Shown here: positions 9,675 through 17,861 of the stretch, piece after piece
Layout: each line of letters opens with the position of its first letter
How positions within the stretch are numbered: position 1 is the first letter of the stretch
From: Theodoxus fluviatilis
Lineage: Eukaryota > Mollusca > Gastropoda > Cycloneritida > Neritidae
NCBI GenBank assembly: GCA_034096865.1
Contig: JAWQFJ010028227.1
Location: 110,412 to 137,911, forward strand
Length of the DNA: 27,500 nucleotides
Direction of reading: 5' to 3'
The notes under the pieces: model-generated
Seen by the model: only the letters and a program-made list of their open reading frames with translations
Databases searched by the model: none
Told to the model about the DNA's origin: nothing
Made by a program: the position numbers and the translations under genes

Positions 9675-10952
9675 ATGACTGCAGCCTGGAGACAGATAGC
9701 ACAGACGGACACTGAGTTGGAGGGGATTAGGGCCTGGGTCCAGGCTACATGCAACCAGACGTTGGACAATGAAGTAGACAACTTAGAAGCTATCACGCGA
9801 CGCAATGGGGTCAGACTATTTGGGGTGCATGAGGACAACCGAGAGTCTTATTGGGCATGTCTCCAAAAGGTCTTGCACGTCTTCCGTGAGTGTGTACCGG
9901 GAGTCACATGGACGGAAAGAGACATCGCACGGGTGCAAAGGATAGGTCCATCTAGCCAAGGTAAATCACGACGACCCCGTCCTATCCTAGTAGAACTGAA
10001 CACATTCCTAGACAAGCTGTCCCTACTGAAGAATGGCCGAGATTCCCTCAGAAGGCTAGGTGTGAGGGTCTCGGGAGAACTGACACCTCGACAGGCGCAA
10101 ACTCTTCGAGAACTACGCAGCCAGGGACATCAGGCCTATTACAGAAATGGTAGGCTGTGCTTTAGGGAGGAAGGCAGAACAAGCGCCAACCTACGACAGC
10201 CATATCCTCCCCGAGACCGATCCACTACGAAACGCACCGCCGGAACTTGGAGGAGTGCCAGCCAAGATGTTCGACAACATTCCGAAGCATATTGGACATC
10301 AAGACCTTCTGACAGCGCCAACCTCTACCACCGAGAGACCGCTTACCCAAACCCCCCTTCTACAATACAAGGAATGACTTCTCAGCAGTTACCAGCTCAA
10401 ACAGCCAGTACTACACAAAGTCATCCAGCTGGGACCTGGAAAACGCCCCCAGGGAGGAGGGACTACAGCTGCAGAGCCACCCCTGGAAGCGAAGCTTCGC
10501 CAGCTCGACATACTTGGACTCCTACCAAGGTACGACCGGACTACAACCCGGGAAGCGTTGCCGGGAAGAGGGGAGTCAATGCAGAGAGAAACTGTCACTC
10601 TGAGACAAAAGGTGGCTTGAGGAAGAGGCAGCCACCCAAGCGTAGAAGTGGAAGTGCACCTGCGAGTGTGGTCAGCACCCCGACTCTCTTGATGCAGCCC
10701 CTAGAAGAGGTTCCAACCCTTGGAGTGAGGAATGCTCCCGAGGAGGAGCAAAGCCAGCGCAAGGGTCCCCCACAAGACAAACTACCCAGAGGAAAACCTA
10801 CAACCCAGACGAGCATACTACACTGGCTCCAGACAGGCACGAAGAGCGGCGTGTCAGGGAACCAGGCTGAACAAACGCCCCGAACAATCGTCCGGTTGTG
10901 CAGACACCGAGCTCCTCCACATTCATGGGGAACCAGGGATACAGCCATTTGA
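9675..10952 (+). CDS. LINE ORF1-like nucleic-acid-binding protein
   Basis: From the ATG at 9675 the frame encodes 425 residues. Residues about 1-40 are heptad-like and resemble the end of an ORF1 coiled coil. The next part reads NLEAITRRNGVRLFGVHED, the entry to the RRM-like core of LINE ORF1 proteins. It continues through ARVQRIG, RPRPILVEL and a C-terminal domain with LTPRQAQTLRELRSQGHQAYYRNGRLCF. Such proteins bind retrotransposon RNA and act as chaperones. The rest is Pro/Arg/Thr-rich. The start is probably not the original one: the frame runs unbroken into the CT/GT microsatellite upstream, so the N-terminus looks lost. An acidic stretch (FEDSGDEDFVSVMEDD) in another frame, reaching 11106, suggests a frameshift between about 10730 and 10950. 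Family assignment is by motif recognition. Confidence 0.75.
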   Translation: MTAAWRQIAQTDTELEGIRAWVQATCNQTLDNEVDNLEAITRRNGVRLFGVHEDNRESYWACLQKVLHVFRECVPGVTWTERDIARVQRIGPSSQGKSRRPRPILVELNTFLDKLSLLKNGRDSLRRLGVRVSGELTPRQAQTLRELRSQGHQAYYRNGRLCFREEGRTSANLRQPYPPRDRSTTKRTAGTWRSASQDVRQHSEAYWTSRPSDSANLYHRETAYPNPPSTIQGMTSQQLPAQTASTTQSHPAGTWKTPPGRRDYSCRATPGSEASPARHTWTPTKVRPDYNPGSVAGKRGVNAERNCHSETKGGLRKRQPPKRRSGSAPASVVSTPTLLMQPLEEVPTLGVRNAPEEEQSQRKGPPQDKLPRGKPTTQTSILHWLQTGTKSGVSGNQAEQTPRTIVRLCRHRAPPHSWGTRDTAI

Positions 10953-11210
10953 AGACTCCGGTGATGAAGACTTCGTCAGCGTTATGGAGGACGACCCCAT
11001 GCAGGTACAGACGATGAGTGCGATCCAGCCCTCAGTGTGGCAGGGTCGGCTTAGGCACCCCGTGAACTCAACCCAACCGAGAGAGAGGGATGCACCTGCA
11101 ACCTGAGGTTTTGGCCGACACCCGTCCCTTGATAGGAATCCAACTAGCAACAGCCAACCTGCAGAGGCCGTGAACCACAGGTGGTGTACACAGGCGCTTC
11201 AGCCGGCGCT

Positions 11211-11757
11211 AGACCACTTCAACATTGTATGTTGGAACATTGGTGGTTTGGCTGCATGCCTGAGCTTACCTGGTTTCATCACCTATGTGACCTCTTTTGG
11301 AATCTGCTGTTTCCTTGAAATTTTCACTACAGATGACTTTGACTTTAACGTTTATTTTGTTGATTATACTATATACCACTCACCAGGAAAAAAATATCAG
11401 TACAAGGAAGAAGATCAGGTGGTGTTGTGGTATTAATAAGTATACCTTGCTAAGTATGTCACAGAAATACAGTTACAGTATGACAACATGTTGGCTTTTC
11501 GCATTCATAGCCGCGAGCCAACCATTGTTGTGTGTTTATGTTCCACCACCAGAATCACCCTTCTACAATGGTAAAATATTTCTTGCAATTTATATCTTAT
11601 AGAAGATACACTTTTGAAGATGGAAGAAAGTTATCCCGAATCTGCTATAGTACTGTGTGGAGACTTTAATGCAAGGAAAGGAGACTGGTTTGTACATTTG
11701 AATTCCGATGATGATGCTGGTGATAATGAAATTAGTGATGAATCTAGTACCGAATGA
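11211..11757 (+). pseudogene. LINE ORF2 endonuclease domain, first half (frameshifted)
   Basis: Three frames together give the exonuclease-endonuclease-phosphatase fold motifs: FNIVCWNIGGL near 11218, CFLEIF with the catalytic-type Glu near 11310, GRRSGGVVVLI near 11405, YVPPPESPFYN near 11540, and IVLCGDFNAR near 11640. The encoded enzyme would nick target DNA for target-primed reverse transcription. At least two frameshifts, and a TGA at 11755-11757 just before the hAT insertion, show it is dead. The missing C-terminal half lies beyond the insertion at 12744. Confidence 0.85.
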
Positions 11758-12099
11758 TTGTGTGATTACCTAATGCTGCCAGGGGTGCTGAAAAGCACTC
11801 ACCCGGTCGCCCGATGCGACTAAAAATGTGTCCGGGTGACCAAAAATGGTAAAAGCACTCGCCCGACTGGCGACCAAATGTTTTTGCGCTGTTTAGCGTC
11901 TTTATTTCGGGTGACTATGTCCACGTGTCACGCTCAATAACCATAATACGAACCGAAGAAACTTTGGGCTAAAAATAACCATGATCATGGCTAGTCGCAA
12001 CCAATCAGAATTCATTTCTGTTGTAAGCAATGGCCATTTGACCAATCAGAAAGCAATAGTGAAATAATTTGTCGTCTGCGTTCTATCGCATCTTTCATC

Positions 12100-12525
12100 A
12101 TGTGGCAATTCTTGACGAATGTTAGTGAGCCGCCTCCCAAAAAAACCAAAACAACTGAAGAAAAGGCCAATTACAACAAAATTTATGAAGAACAGGGAAG
12201 GGAGAGAAAGTTTTTGGCACCTTGGCAGAACGCGATGTTTTGTGATGCTTGCTCGTACGCGAAAGATGTGGGTCAGCGATACGGCGTGGAAACGTGGGTA
12301 CAGGGGAACCGAAGTTTCAAGCTTGAAACCATCAAGCATCATGAAACATCTAAGGGTCACATCATGCGACTGAAGGCATACAAAAATGCCAAGAAGCCAA
12401 CGGAAGACACAGAGGCTGGAGAATGTGTCAAGACCCTCACTGCAGCACAGCGGACCAGAGTGGCCACATTGATGAGAACCGCACTTGCACTGGCCAAGAA
12501 CGAACGACCGTTTTGGGCAATCTAA
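12100..12525 (+). CDS. Truncated hAT/ZNF862-like protein with TTF-type zinc finger
   Basis: The intact 141-codon frame begins at the ATG at 12100, a few tens of bases after a CCAATCAGAA box near 12039. The Lys/Pro-rich N-terminus (PPPKKTKTTEEK) resembles a nuclear localisation signal. Residues 42-88 carry PWQNAMFCDAC (Cys48, Cys51) and ETIKHHETSKGH (His81, His87), the Cys2/His2 layout of TTF-type fingers in hAT transposases and ZNF862-like proteins. The end, RTALALAKNERPF, matches the start of the next conserved block in such proteins, then stops at WAI. The catalytic RNase H-like region and dimerisation domain are absent. It could be an internal-deletion product or a small DNA-binding protein able to bind related elements. 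Expression is unknown. Confidence 0.72.
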   Translation: MWQFLTNVSEPPPKKTKTTEEKANYNKIYEEQGRERKFLAPWQNAMFCDACSYAKDVGQRYGVETWVQGNRSFKLETIKHHETSKGHIMRLKAYKNAKKPTEDTEAGECVKTLTAAQRTRVATLMRTALALAKNERPFWAI

Positions 12526-12589
12526 TTGGCATTGTTCATTCTCTGAGACTGTATAATGCATGGACACTGCTTTATTCAATTATTTCATG

Positions 12590-12595
12590 AATAAA
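12590..12595 (+). promoter_or_regulatory. Polyadenylation signal of the hAT derivative
   Basis: AATAAA lies 65 bp after the stop of the zinc-finger frame, still inside the element. Placement and sequence fit a eukaryotic poly(A) signal. Use is inferred. Confidence 0.5.
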
Positions 12596-12743
12596 ATTGT
12601 TTTACTGTAACTAGTGTAAGTATTTGTGTTGCGAACTTCATTACTGTCTGGGCGAGTAAAAACCTGTCTGGGCAAGTAAATTTCAAAATTTACTAGCCCG
12701 TTAGGCGACCAAAAAATTTCCACTTTCCTCACCCCTGGCTGCC

Positions 12744-12990
12744 CAGGCGATCACAGAATAACACGATAAATACTTTTGGTAGGATATTGATAAATCTTTG
12801 CAGAGTGCATCATCTTTGCATACTAAATGGATACAAGGGTGAACTACCTACATTTCTCCACACGGAGAGAGTGTTACTAATTATTGTTTAATATATGGTA
12901 CACCCCTATACTATAACCTTGATTTAAAAGTTGTATGCCATATAGAATCTGATCATGTGCCCTTAGAAATGTTGTTCGGGCCTAAAGTAC
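12744..12990 (+). pseudogene. LINE ORF2 endonuclease domain, second half
   Basis: Directly after the hAT insertion the LINE frame resumes with NTINTFGRILINLC and LCILNGYKGELPTF, then shifts frame to YISPHGESV and continues to HIESDHVPLEMLFG. The Ser-Asp-His motif is the last catalytic-site motif of the endonuclease fold. One frameshift near 12855 breaks the domain. It joins with 11211-11757 once the insert is ignored. Confidence 0.82.
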
Positions 12991-13049
12991 CAATATATTG
13001 TAATAATTCGGTTAGGGTAGTCTTCACTATATTTTGGGACCCCTCCAAA

Positions 13050-13213
13050 ACCGATGTTGCTCTTCTATCTCTAACACCAATTGGGCTCCAAAACCAACTT
13101 AACTCCCTGGCTAAAATATCGGAAACCCCTGGGTCTCCAAGTAAATGCTGAGAAGACAAAGGTAATGGTTTTCAGAAAGGGTGGTCATTTAGCAGAAGGA
13201 GAACGATGGAACC
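13050..13213 (+). pseudogene. LINE reverse transcriptase remnant around the catalytic motif
   Basis: The frame reads TDVALLSLTPIGLQNQL, matching the stretch that follows the YADD active-site box of LINE reverse transcriptases, with the first Asp changed. After a frame change it reads LGLQVNAEKTKVMVFRKGGHL and GERWNL, which normally follow. All earlier reverse transcriptase motifs are missing: only about 60 bp separate the endonuclease SDH motif from this piece, so a large internal deletion is inferred. Confidence 0.75.
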
Positions 13214-13341
13214 TTAAGGGCTCAGTTACACCTGACCTTTAGAACCAAGTTTGTGCTTGGATAATTCTTCTCGTTTTCATGCAATTGAGTTGAAATGTTG
13301 TCACAACACAGATAAATAGTGGTATTTTCTCCTCAAATAAT

Positions 13342-14340
13342 AACAAGAAGGGCAAAGCCCATATGACTCACATGCTTGACCTTGACATTTACATGACCTT
13401 GACCTTCAGGTGACCTTCAAGGTCAAGGTCAAACAACTAAACCTAGCAATGACATCATACACTAAGAACTGCTTTACACATTTTCCCTACCAAAATACAT
13501 GTTCCAAGGGCATGCAACACAAAGCTGTTAATTCAAGACAAAGTGCTTATTGGCACTTTCTACCATGAGATATAGTCACTTTTAGTGGTTCACTACCCCA
13601 TTTTGGTCACATTTCATAAGGGTCAAAGAGACCTTGACCTTGATGATATGTGACCAAATGTGTCTCATGATGAAAGTATAACATGTGTACTACAATGTTA
13701 TGAAGTTTGGAAGAGTTATCTTCCATAGTTCAGGGTCAAGGTCACTTCAAAATATGTATACAATCCAACTTTAAAGAGTTTCTGTGACCTTGACCTTGAA
13801 GCAAGGTCAAGTCACTATGTATGTTTTTTGACGCCTTGTCATCCTACACCATCATGCCAAATTAGGTGTTGATAGACTTAACAGTCTCAGAGAAAAATCC
13901 AACGTTAAAGTTTTTTACAGATTACAGGACGCCCGGACGCCCAGACGCCCGGGCGGACGCCCGAACGCCCAGACGGACGACACGGGTGACATAGTATGAA
14001 AGTATAACATGTGTACTACAATTTTATGAAATTTGGAAGAGTTACCTTCCATAGTTCAGGGTCAAGGTCACTTCAAAATATGTATACAATCCAACTTTAA
14101 AGAGCTCCTGTGTTTAGACAACATTTACGGCCCCTGCGACCTTGACCTTGAAGCAAGGTCAGGTCACTATGTATGTTTTATGACGCCTTGTCATCATACA
14201 CCATCATGCCAAATTGGGTGTTGATAGACTTAATAGTCTCCGAGAAAAATCCAACGTTAAAGTTTTTCACGGACGCCCGGACGCCCGAACGGACGACACG
14301 GGTGAGTACATAGACTCACTTTTGCTTCGCATGTGAGTCA
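13342..14340 (+). mobile_element. TCAAGGTCA-rich non-autonomous element, copy 1
   Basis: It begins ACAAGAAGGGCAAAGCCCAT (with a GGGC-AAA-GCCC hairpin) and TGACTCACATGC (13364-13375), and ends GCATGTGAGTCA (14329-14340), an inverted pair. The body is full of TGACCTTGACC and TCAAGGTCA motifs and ends in GGACGCCC-type repeats. There is no coding capacity. It resembles a repeat class I know from mollusc genomes, but I cannot name the family. The outer edges are uncertain by about 20 bp and no clear target duplication was seen. Confidence 0.8.
13671..14322. repeat. 326-bp internal duplication within copy 1
   Basis: The segment starting TGAAAGTATAACATGTG at 13671 recurs at 13997, an offset of 326 bp. 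Both copies run through TCCATAGTTCAGGGTCAAGG, GACGCCTTGTCATC, TGTTGATAGACTTAA and the GGACGCCC repeats to GACGACACGGGTGA. Copy 2 of the element has only one such 3' half. The second unit has an extra TTTAGACAACATTTACGGCC segment, similar to one in copy 2 of the element (near 16125-16145) but absent from the first unit. Confidence 0.85.
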
Positions 14341-15506
14341 AAAATGTGATAATTTACATATTAAGGGCAGATAATTCAAAAATTCTAAAAATAGCACAAA
14401 ATTTATCTTTGGAAAAGCAGTGTTGTCGTAGAACAAACATATTCATATGTGATTTTGTGATACCTATGGATTTTTGTCTACTTTCAGATAAGGATCACAT
14501 CTGGCTTGAAAACCTTTTACTTTGTTAGTTTAACCTCTTTTAAATTTTCAAGGTACGATAAACAAACTACATTTTTATCGCTAAATAAAAATTATTACAA
14601 TTATTAAATTTAAAAAAAATAGTAGAGAAACTTAAAAAATCTGAGGTGTAAATCTAGCCACACACAAAATTTGATGGTTATATCTTGAAAAATACAGAAG
14701 ATAGACATTCCACCAGAACGTAAGCGTCCATTTTTCGGATAATATTTGGACCCTGAAATGGCCAATACAGTGTTTGTAAGCTGAGCAAAAATATTCCTGC
14801 TGAGAATGTCAATGTCCACTAGTATGTAGCCTTCCAATGTTCCATCATTCAGGTCACCACCATCCTCAACACTTTCATCTTCACTGTCACTGTCAGTCGG
14901 ATCATAATCTGATTCAGACTCACTAAAATCAGATGGAATGTCATTGAGGTCACACAATTTCCTTTCAGTTCTAGTGGGCGTGACATTTTGTTGTCTTTCG
15001 GGCCCTTCATTATCAACCACAAACGCAGCTCCATCTGTTGAAACATGAGCCTCACCAGCCGGTGAAACACCACAATGCTTTTCCCCACCTAATGTGAACT
15101 GATTTCAATGGTATTGACGCTTTTTCCGTTCATTTCCGTACAATTTATTGTCAGAAGGCATTTTCGGTCAAAAGTCAGCTCTGATGTAACAAAATACTTT
15201 GAATAATGCAACAATATTCGCACAAAAAATGTAGACGCCACCAGTGTTTGCAGACCGGAAGTAAACAGTGGAAGGGCCTCAGTACTCGCTATTCGGTGTT
15301 CGCATGGAAAAAAAAACAGGGAGCAGCTCATTATTTTTCACTGACTGTGTCAAGGTAAGCGATCAACAAAAATCATTCTGAAATGGTGTTGAAACAAGCT
15401 TAGACACCCCCACTTTGGCATGAAATATTGCAATAACGACTACATTCACAGAAAAAGGTAAATTGTGTGAAAATATAGACATTTTTATACAAGAAATCAT
15501 AAACAA
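14341..15506. other. Core of the TTAA-flanked element
   Basis: AT-rich sequence between the two TCAAGGTCA-rich copies. It contains the decayed minus-strand frame (14610-15161), and upstream of that on the minus strand a GC-richer stretch with an ACTTCCGGTC motif (rev. comp. of 15252-15261), an ETS-type site often found in promoters. Nothing else coding was seen. Confidence 0.45.
14610..15161 (-). pseudogene. Decayed N-terminus of a possible Mutator/Kolobok-like transposase
   Basis: From the minus-strand ATG at 15161 the frame reads a basic N-terminus ending ERKKRQYH, then a TGA, then NQFTLGGEKH and a long open stretch. That stretch holds an acidic segment (SESESDYDPTDSDSEDE) and LEGYILVDIDILSRNIF. 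A basic start, an acidic linker and a G-Y-x-L-V-D-x-D-I-L segment are, from memory, how proteins with the Mutator-like transposase domain of invertebrates begin. That would fit a Kolobok-like element and the TTAA flanks. After about 14720 the homology stops and the frame runs into AT-rich sequence. No Cys pair or catalytic residues are present. The alternative is a piggyBac acidic N-terminus. The assignment is tentative. Confidence 0.35.
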
Positions 15507-16394
15507 ACAAGAAGGGCAAAGCCCATACGACTCACATGCTTGACCTTGACCTTTATATGACCTTGACCTTCAGGTGACCTTCAAGGTCAAGGTCAAACAA
15601 CTAAACCTACCAATGACATCATACACAAAGAAATGCTTAAATACACATTTTCCCTACCAAAATACACGTGACCTTGACCCAAGGTCAAGGTCATCCAAGG
15701 TCATGCAACACAAAGCTGTTAATTCAAGACATAGGAAGCACAATGGTGCTTATTGGCACTTTCGACCATGAGATATAGTCACTTTTAGTGGTTCACTACC
15801 CCATTTTGGTCACATTTCATAAGGGTCAAAGTGACCTTGACCTTGATGATATGTGACCAAATGTGTCTCATGATGAAAGTATAACATGTGCCCCACATAA
15901 TTATTAAGTTTGAAACAGTTATCTTCCATAGTTCAGGGTCAAGGTCACTTCAAAATATGTATACAATCCAACTTTGAAGAGCTCCTGTGACCTTGACCTT
16001 GAAGCAAGGTCAACCAAACTGGTATCAAAAGATAGGGCTTGCTTTGACCTATATACCACTTGTAGCTAAGGTCACCATTCTCAATAACGTGGGAGAAAAT
16101 TGGGAAAATGTGAAAAATGACTGTTTTTGAGACCACATTTATGGCTCCTGTGACCTTGACCTTGAAGCAAGGTCAAGTCACTATGTATGTTTTTTGAGGC
16201 CTTGTCATCATACACCATCATGCCACATTTGGTGTTGATAGACTTAATAGTCTCCGAGAAAAATCCAACGTTTAAGTTTTTTACGGACGGACGCCCGCCC
16301 GGACGCCCGGACGGACGCCCGGACGGACGGACGCCCGGACGGACGGACGACACGGCTCAGTACATAGACTCACTTTTGCTTCGCATGTGAGTCA
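15507..16394 (+). mobile_element. TCAAGGTCA-rich non-autonomous element, copy 2
   Basis: Same layout and orientation as copy 1: ACAAGAAGGGCAAAGCCCAT, GACTCACATGC (15529-15539), many TGACCTTGACC and TCAAGGTCA motifs, GGACGCCC-type repeats (16285-16350), then GCATGTGAGTC (16383-16393). Its 3' half is single rather than duplicated, and it has extra segments absent from copy 1, such as the stretch with ACCAAACTGGTATC near 16013-16115. The two copies are diverged enough to be separate insertions. Confidence 0.8.
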
Positions 16395-16452
16395 AAAAAT
16401 TGGTTCAACAAAACGATTTTTGGCTAGGATTCAGGTGTAAGAGGTCTCTTAA

Positions 16453-17463
16453 TAACAGATGTAAATAGTTATAAATATTTAGGTTGTACTTTTACTACAA
16501 AACTGTCTGAAAATGCCTCTTTAGAAGAGATTGTAATAAAAAGTAGACAAAAAACGGTTCAAATTATGAAAGCAATGTGGATGATCCACAGTACTAACCC
16601 TACGATGTTCATGAAGCTGTTAAAATGACGCACAAGTAATGCCTAGTTTGTTGCATGATGCCGAATTATGGGGTAGAAAGAACCAGGAAACGGAGGAAAG
16701 GGTACACGTATCTGCCTGTAAAAAGTTCTTAGGAGTAGATATAAGATCACCTAACCATTTCGTCTATGGAGAATTAGGTAGATACCTCCTCGTAATCAAT
16801 AGCACAATTAAAACTGTCAAATACTGGCTAAGGTTATCAAACATGCCATTACACAGACTCCCAAGACAAGCTTATGAAATGCTAATAAATTCCAAAATAC
16901 CTGACAAAAAGAATTGGCACTGTATGGTAAAGGACACACTGTGCAAACTAGGCTTTGCATATGTGTGGATGAATGGAGGTGTAGGAAATGAGAAACTATT
17001 TTTAATGCAATTAAAGCAAAGATTACAGGACTGTTACCAGCAATCTTGGGAGGGAAGAAGCCTAAGCAGAGAGAGATTTTCATTGTATTCTTTGTTCAAA
17101 GGTATGTTTGGTCAAGAAAAATACCTCACGTTTCTTATTATTAAAAGATTTAGAGATGTTTTCATACGTTTCCGTTTAGGTATAAACCCTTTAAAAATTA
17201 ACCAACGTTATGGTTATCGAGAAATAAGAGACTTGAATTGTCCATTCTGTATCAATACTATCGAAAACGAAAAGCATTTTCTACTCGACTGTGGTAAATA
17301 CACCGATCTCAGGGAGAGATACATTACACAGCATGTAAAGGGCAGGAGAGACTATACCTACCTCTTAAGAGGAACAAACATTAGAGTAACACTACATGTG
17401 TCGATGTACATATACTATGCTTTGAAAATGAGAGAAAGAGAATGTGATAATAATGTATTATAA
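16453..17463 (+). pseudogene. LINE ORF2: end of reverse transcriptase and C-terminal domain
   Basis: After the TTAA insertion the LINE resumes with VNSYKYLGCTFTTKLSENA and an Arg/Lys-rich helix. A one-base shift near 16625 leads to DAQVMPSLLHDAELWG, the usual thumb-region motif. The frame is then intact to TAA at 17461-17463 (ORF 16639-17463, 274 codons). It includes ACKKFLGV, YGELGRYLL, LPRQAYEML, GVGNEKLF and a zinc-knuckle-like CPFCINTIENEKHFLLDC (Cys201, Cys204, His213, Cys218 of that frame). This C-terminal region is thought to help bind the element RNA. The uninterrupted 274 codons contrast with the heavy damage further upstream. Confidence 0.85.
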
Positions 17464-17578
17464 ATAGTATGTATCTAAACCGAATGGATCGTAATCTTGA
17501 AATGGTAGAGAAGTTTGAATGTTATTTTCTTGTATTGTTCAACGGGCGGTCGGCCTTCGAATAAAGTTCAGTTCAGTT
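17464..17578 (+). other. LINE 3' end with AATAAA and AGTTC tail
   Basis: A short 3' UTR ends in GGGCGGTCGGCCTTCG, AATAAA (17560-17565) and a short tandem AGTTC run that merges into CT repeats. A short tandem tail in place of poly(A) is typical of CR1/L2-like elements. The minus-strand LINE near 19.95 kb has a comparable GGCC-GAGT-GGCC stem before its end. Confidence 0.7.
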
Positions 17579-17686
17579 CTCTCTCTCTCTCTGTCTCTCT
17601 CTCTGTCTCTCTCTCTGTCTCTCTCTCTCTCCCTCCCTCCCTCCCTCCCTCCCTCCCTCCCTCCCTCCCTCCCTCCCTCCCTCCCT

Positions 17687-17772
<86 letters not shown>

Positions 17773-17782
17773 ATTTATCTAT

Positions 17783-17853
<71 letters not shown>
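17576..17853. repeat. (CT)n-(CCCT)n-(CT)n-(CA)n compound microsatellite
   Basis: CT with GTCT interruptions, then about 15 CCCT units (about 17630-17689), then CT to about 17770, a short CCTATTTATCTAT break, then CA to 17853. The complementary strand of the CCCT part is a regular AGGG repeat able to form G-quadruplexes. The CT part is a long polypyrimidine tract. Confidence 0.97.

Positions 17854-17861
<8 letters not shown>

Larger units (their letters stand above)
11781..12737 (+). mobile_element. Short hAT-type DNA transposon derivative
   Basis: The insert splits the LINE endonuclease. Its ends are CAGGGGTG (from 11780) and CACCCCTG (12730-12737), an 8-bp inverted repeat typical of hAT elements. 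GCTGCC lies on both sides (11775-11780 and 12738-12743), a visible target duplication of 6 bp where 8 bp would be expected for hAT, so two bases may have decayed or the edge is off by one or two. Subterminal repeats of CACTCACCCGGTCG, CACTCGCCCGACTGG and CTGTCTGGGCGAGTAAA types lie at both ends. At about 957 bp it keeps only the N-terminal part of a transposase-like protein and is non-autonomous. Confidence 0.8.
13218..16448. mobile_element. TTAA-flanked DNA transposon carrying nested elements
   Basis: TTAA stands immediately outside both ends (13214-13217 and 16449-16452). The ends are imperfect inverted repeats: GGGCTCAG then TTACACCTGA at 13218-13235, and the reverse complement of GAGACCTC then TTACACCTGA at 16431-16448, so the perfect 10-bp core sits 8 bp from each TTAA. 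The LINE reverse transcriptase is interrupted exactly here (GERWNL before, VNSYKYLG after). TTAA targets are typical of piggyBac and Kolobok elements. About 1.3 kb remains once the two inner elements are removed. A decayed minus-strand reading frame at 14610-15161 is the only coding remnant. Confidence 0.62.
9656..17578 (+). mobile_element. Non-LTR retrotransposon (LINE), decayed and nested
   Basis: Fragments in order are ORF1 (9675-10952), an apurinic-endonuclease-like domain (11211-11757 and 12744-12990), a short piece of the reverse transcriptase (13050-13213), the end of the reverse transcriptase plus the C-terminal domain (16453-17463), and a 3' end with AATAAAGTTCAGTTCAG. This order, the GDFNAR and SDH endonuclease motifs, a C-terminal CCHC-like knuckle and a short tandem tail in place of poly(A) fit the CR1/L2/Jockey-like LINE groups. 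The exact clade cannot be fixed. The sequence is broken by a hAT derivative and by a TTAA-flanked element, and most of the reverse transcriptase is missing near 12990-13050. The copy cannot be active. Confidence 0.88.

Noticed and set aside
12046..12579. Minus-strand 177-codon frame over the hAT derivative
   Set aside because: The plus frame has the recognisable Cys/His finger, a good start and a downstream AATAAA. The minus frame is its shadow.
15945..16390. Short frames on both strands in the TCAAGGTCA-rich elements
   Set aside because: They translate GGACGCCC and GACCTT repeats (RPSGRPGGRP, TLLQGQGH) and have no protein character.
13342..16394. Two direct repeats flanking a central segment, considered as LTRs of a retrotransposon
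   Set aside because: Each copy has its own inverted ends (GACTCACATGC / GCATGTGAGTC), the copies differ in structure, there is no primer-binding site or reverse transcriptase between them, and TTAA plus inverted repeats lie outside.
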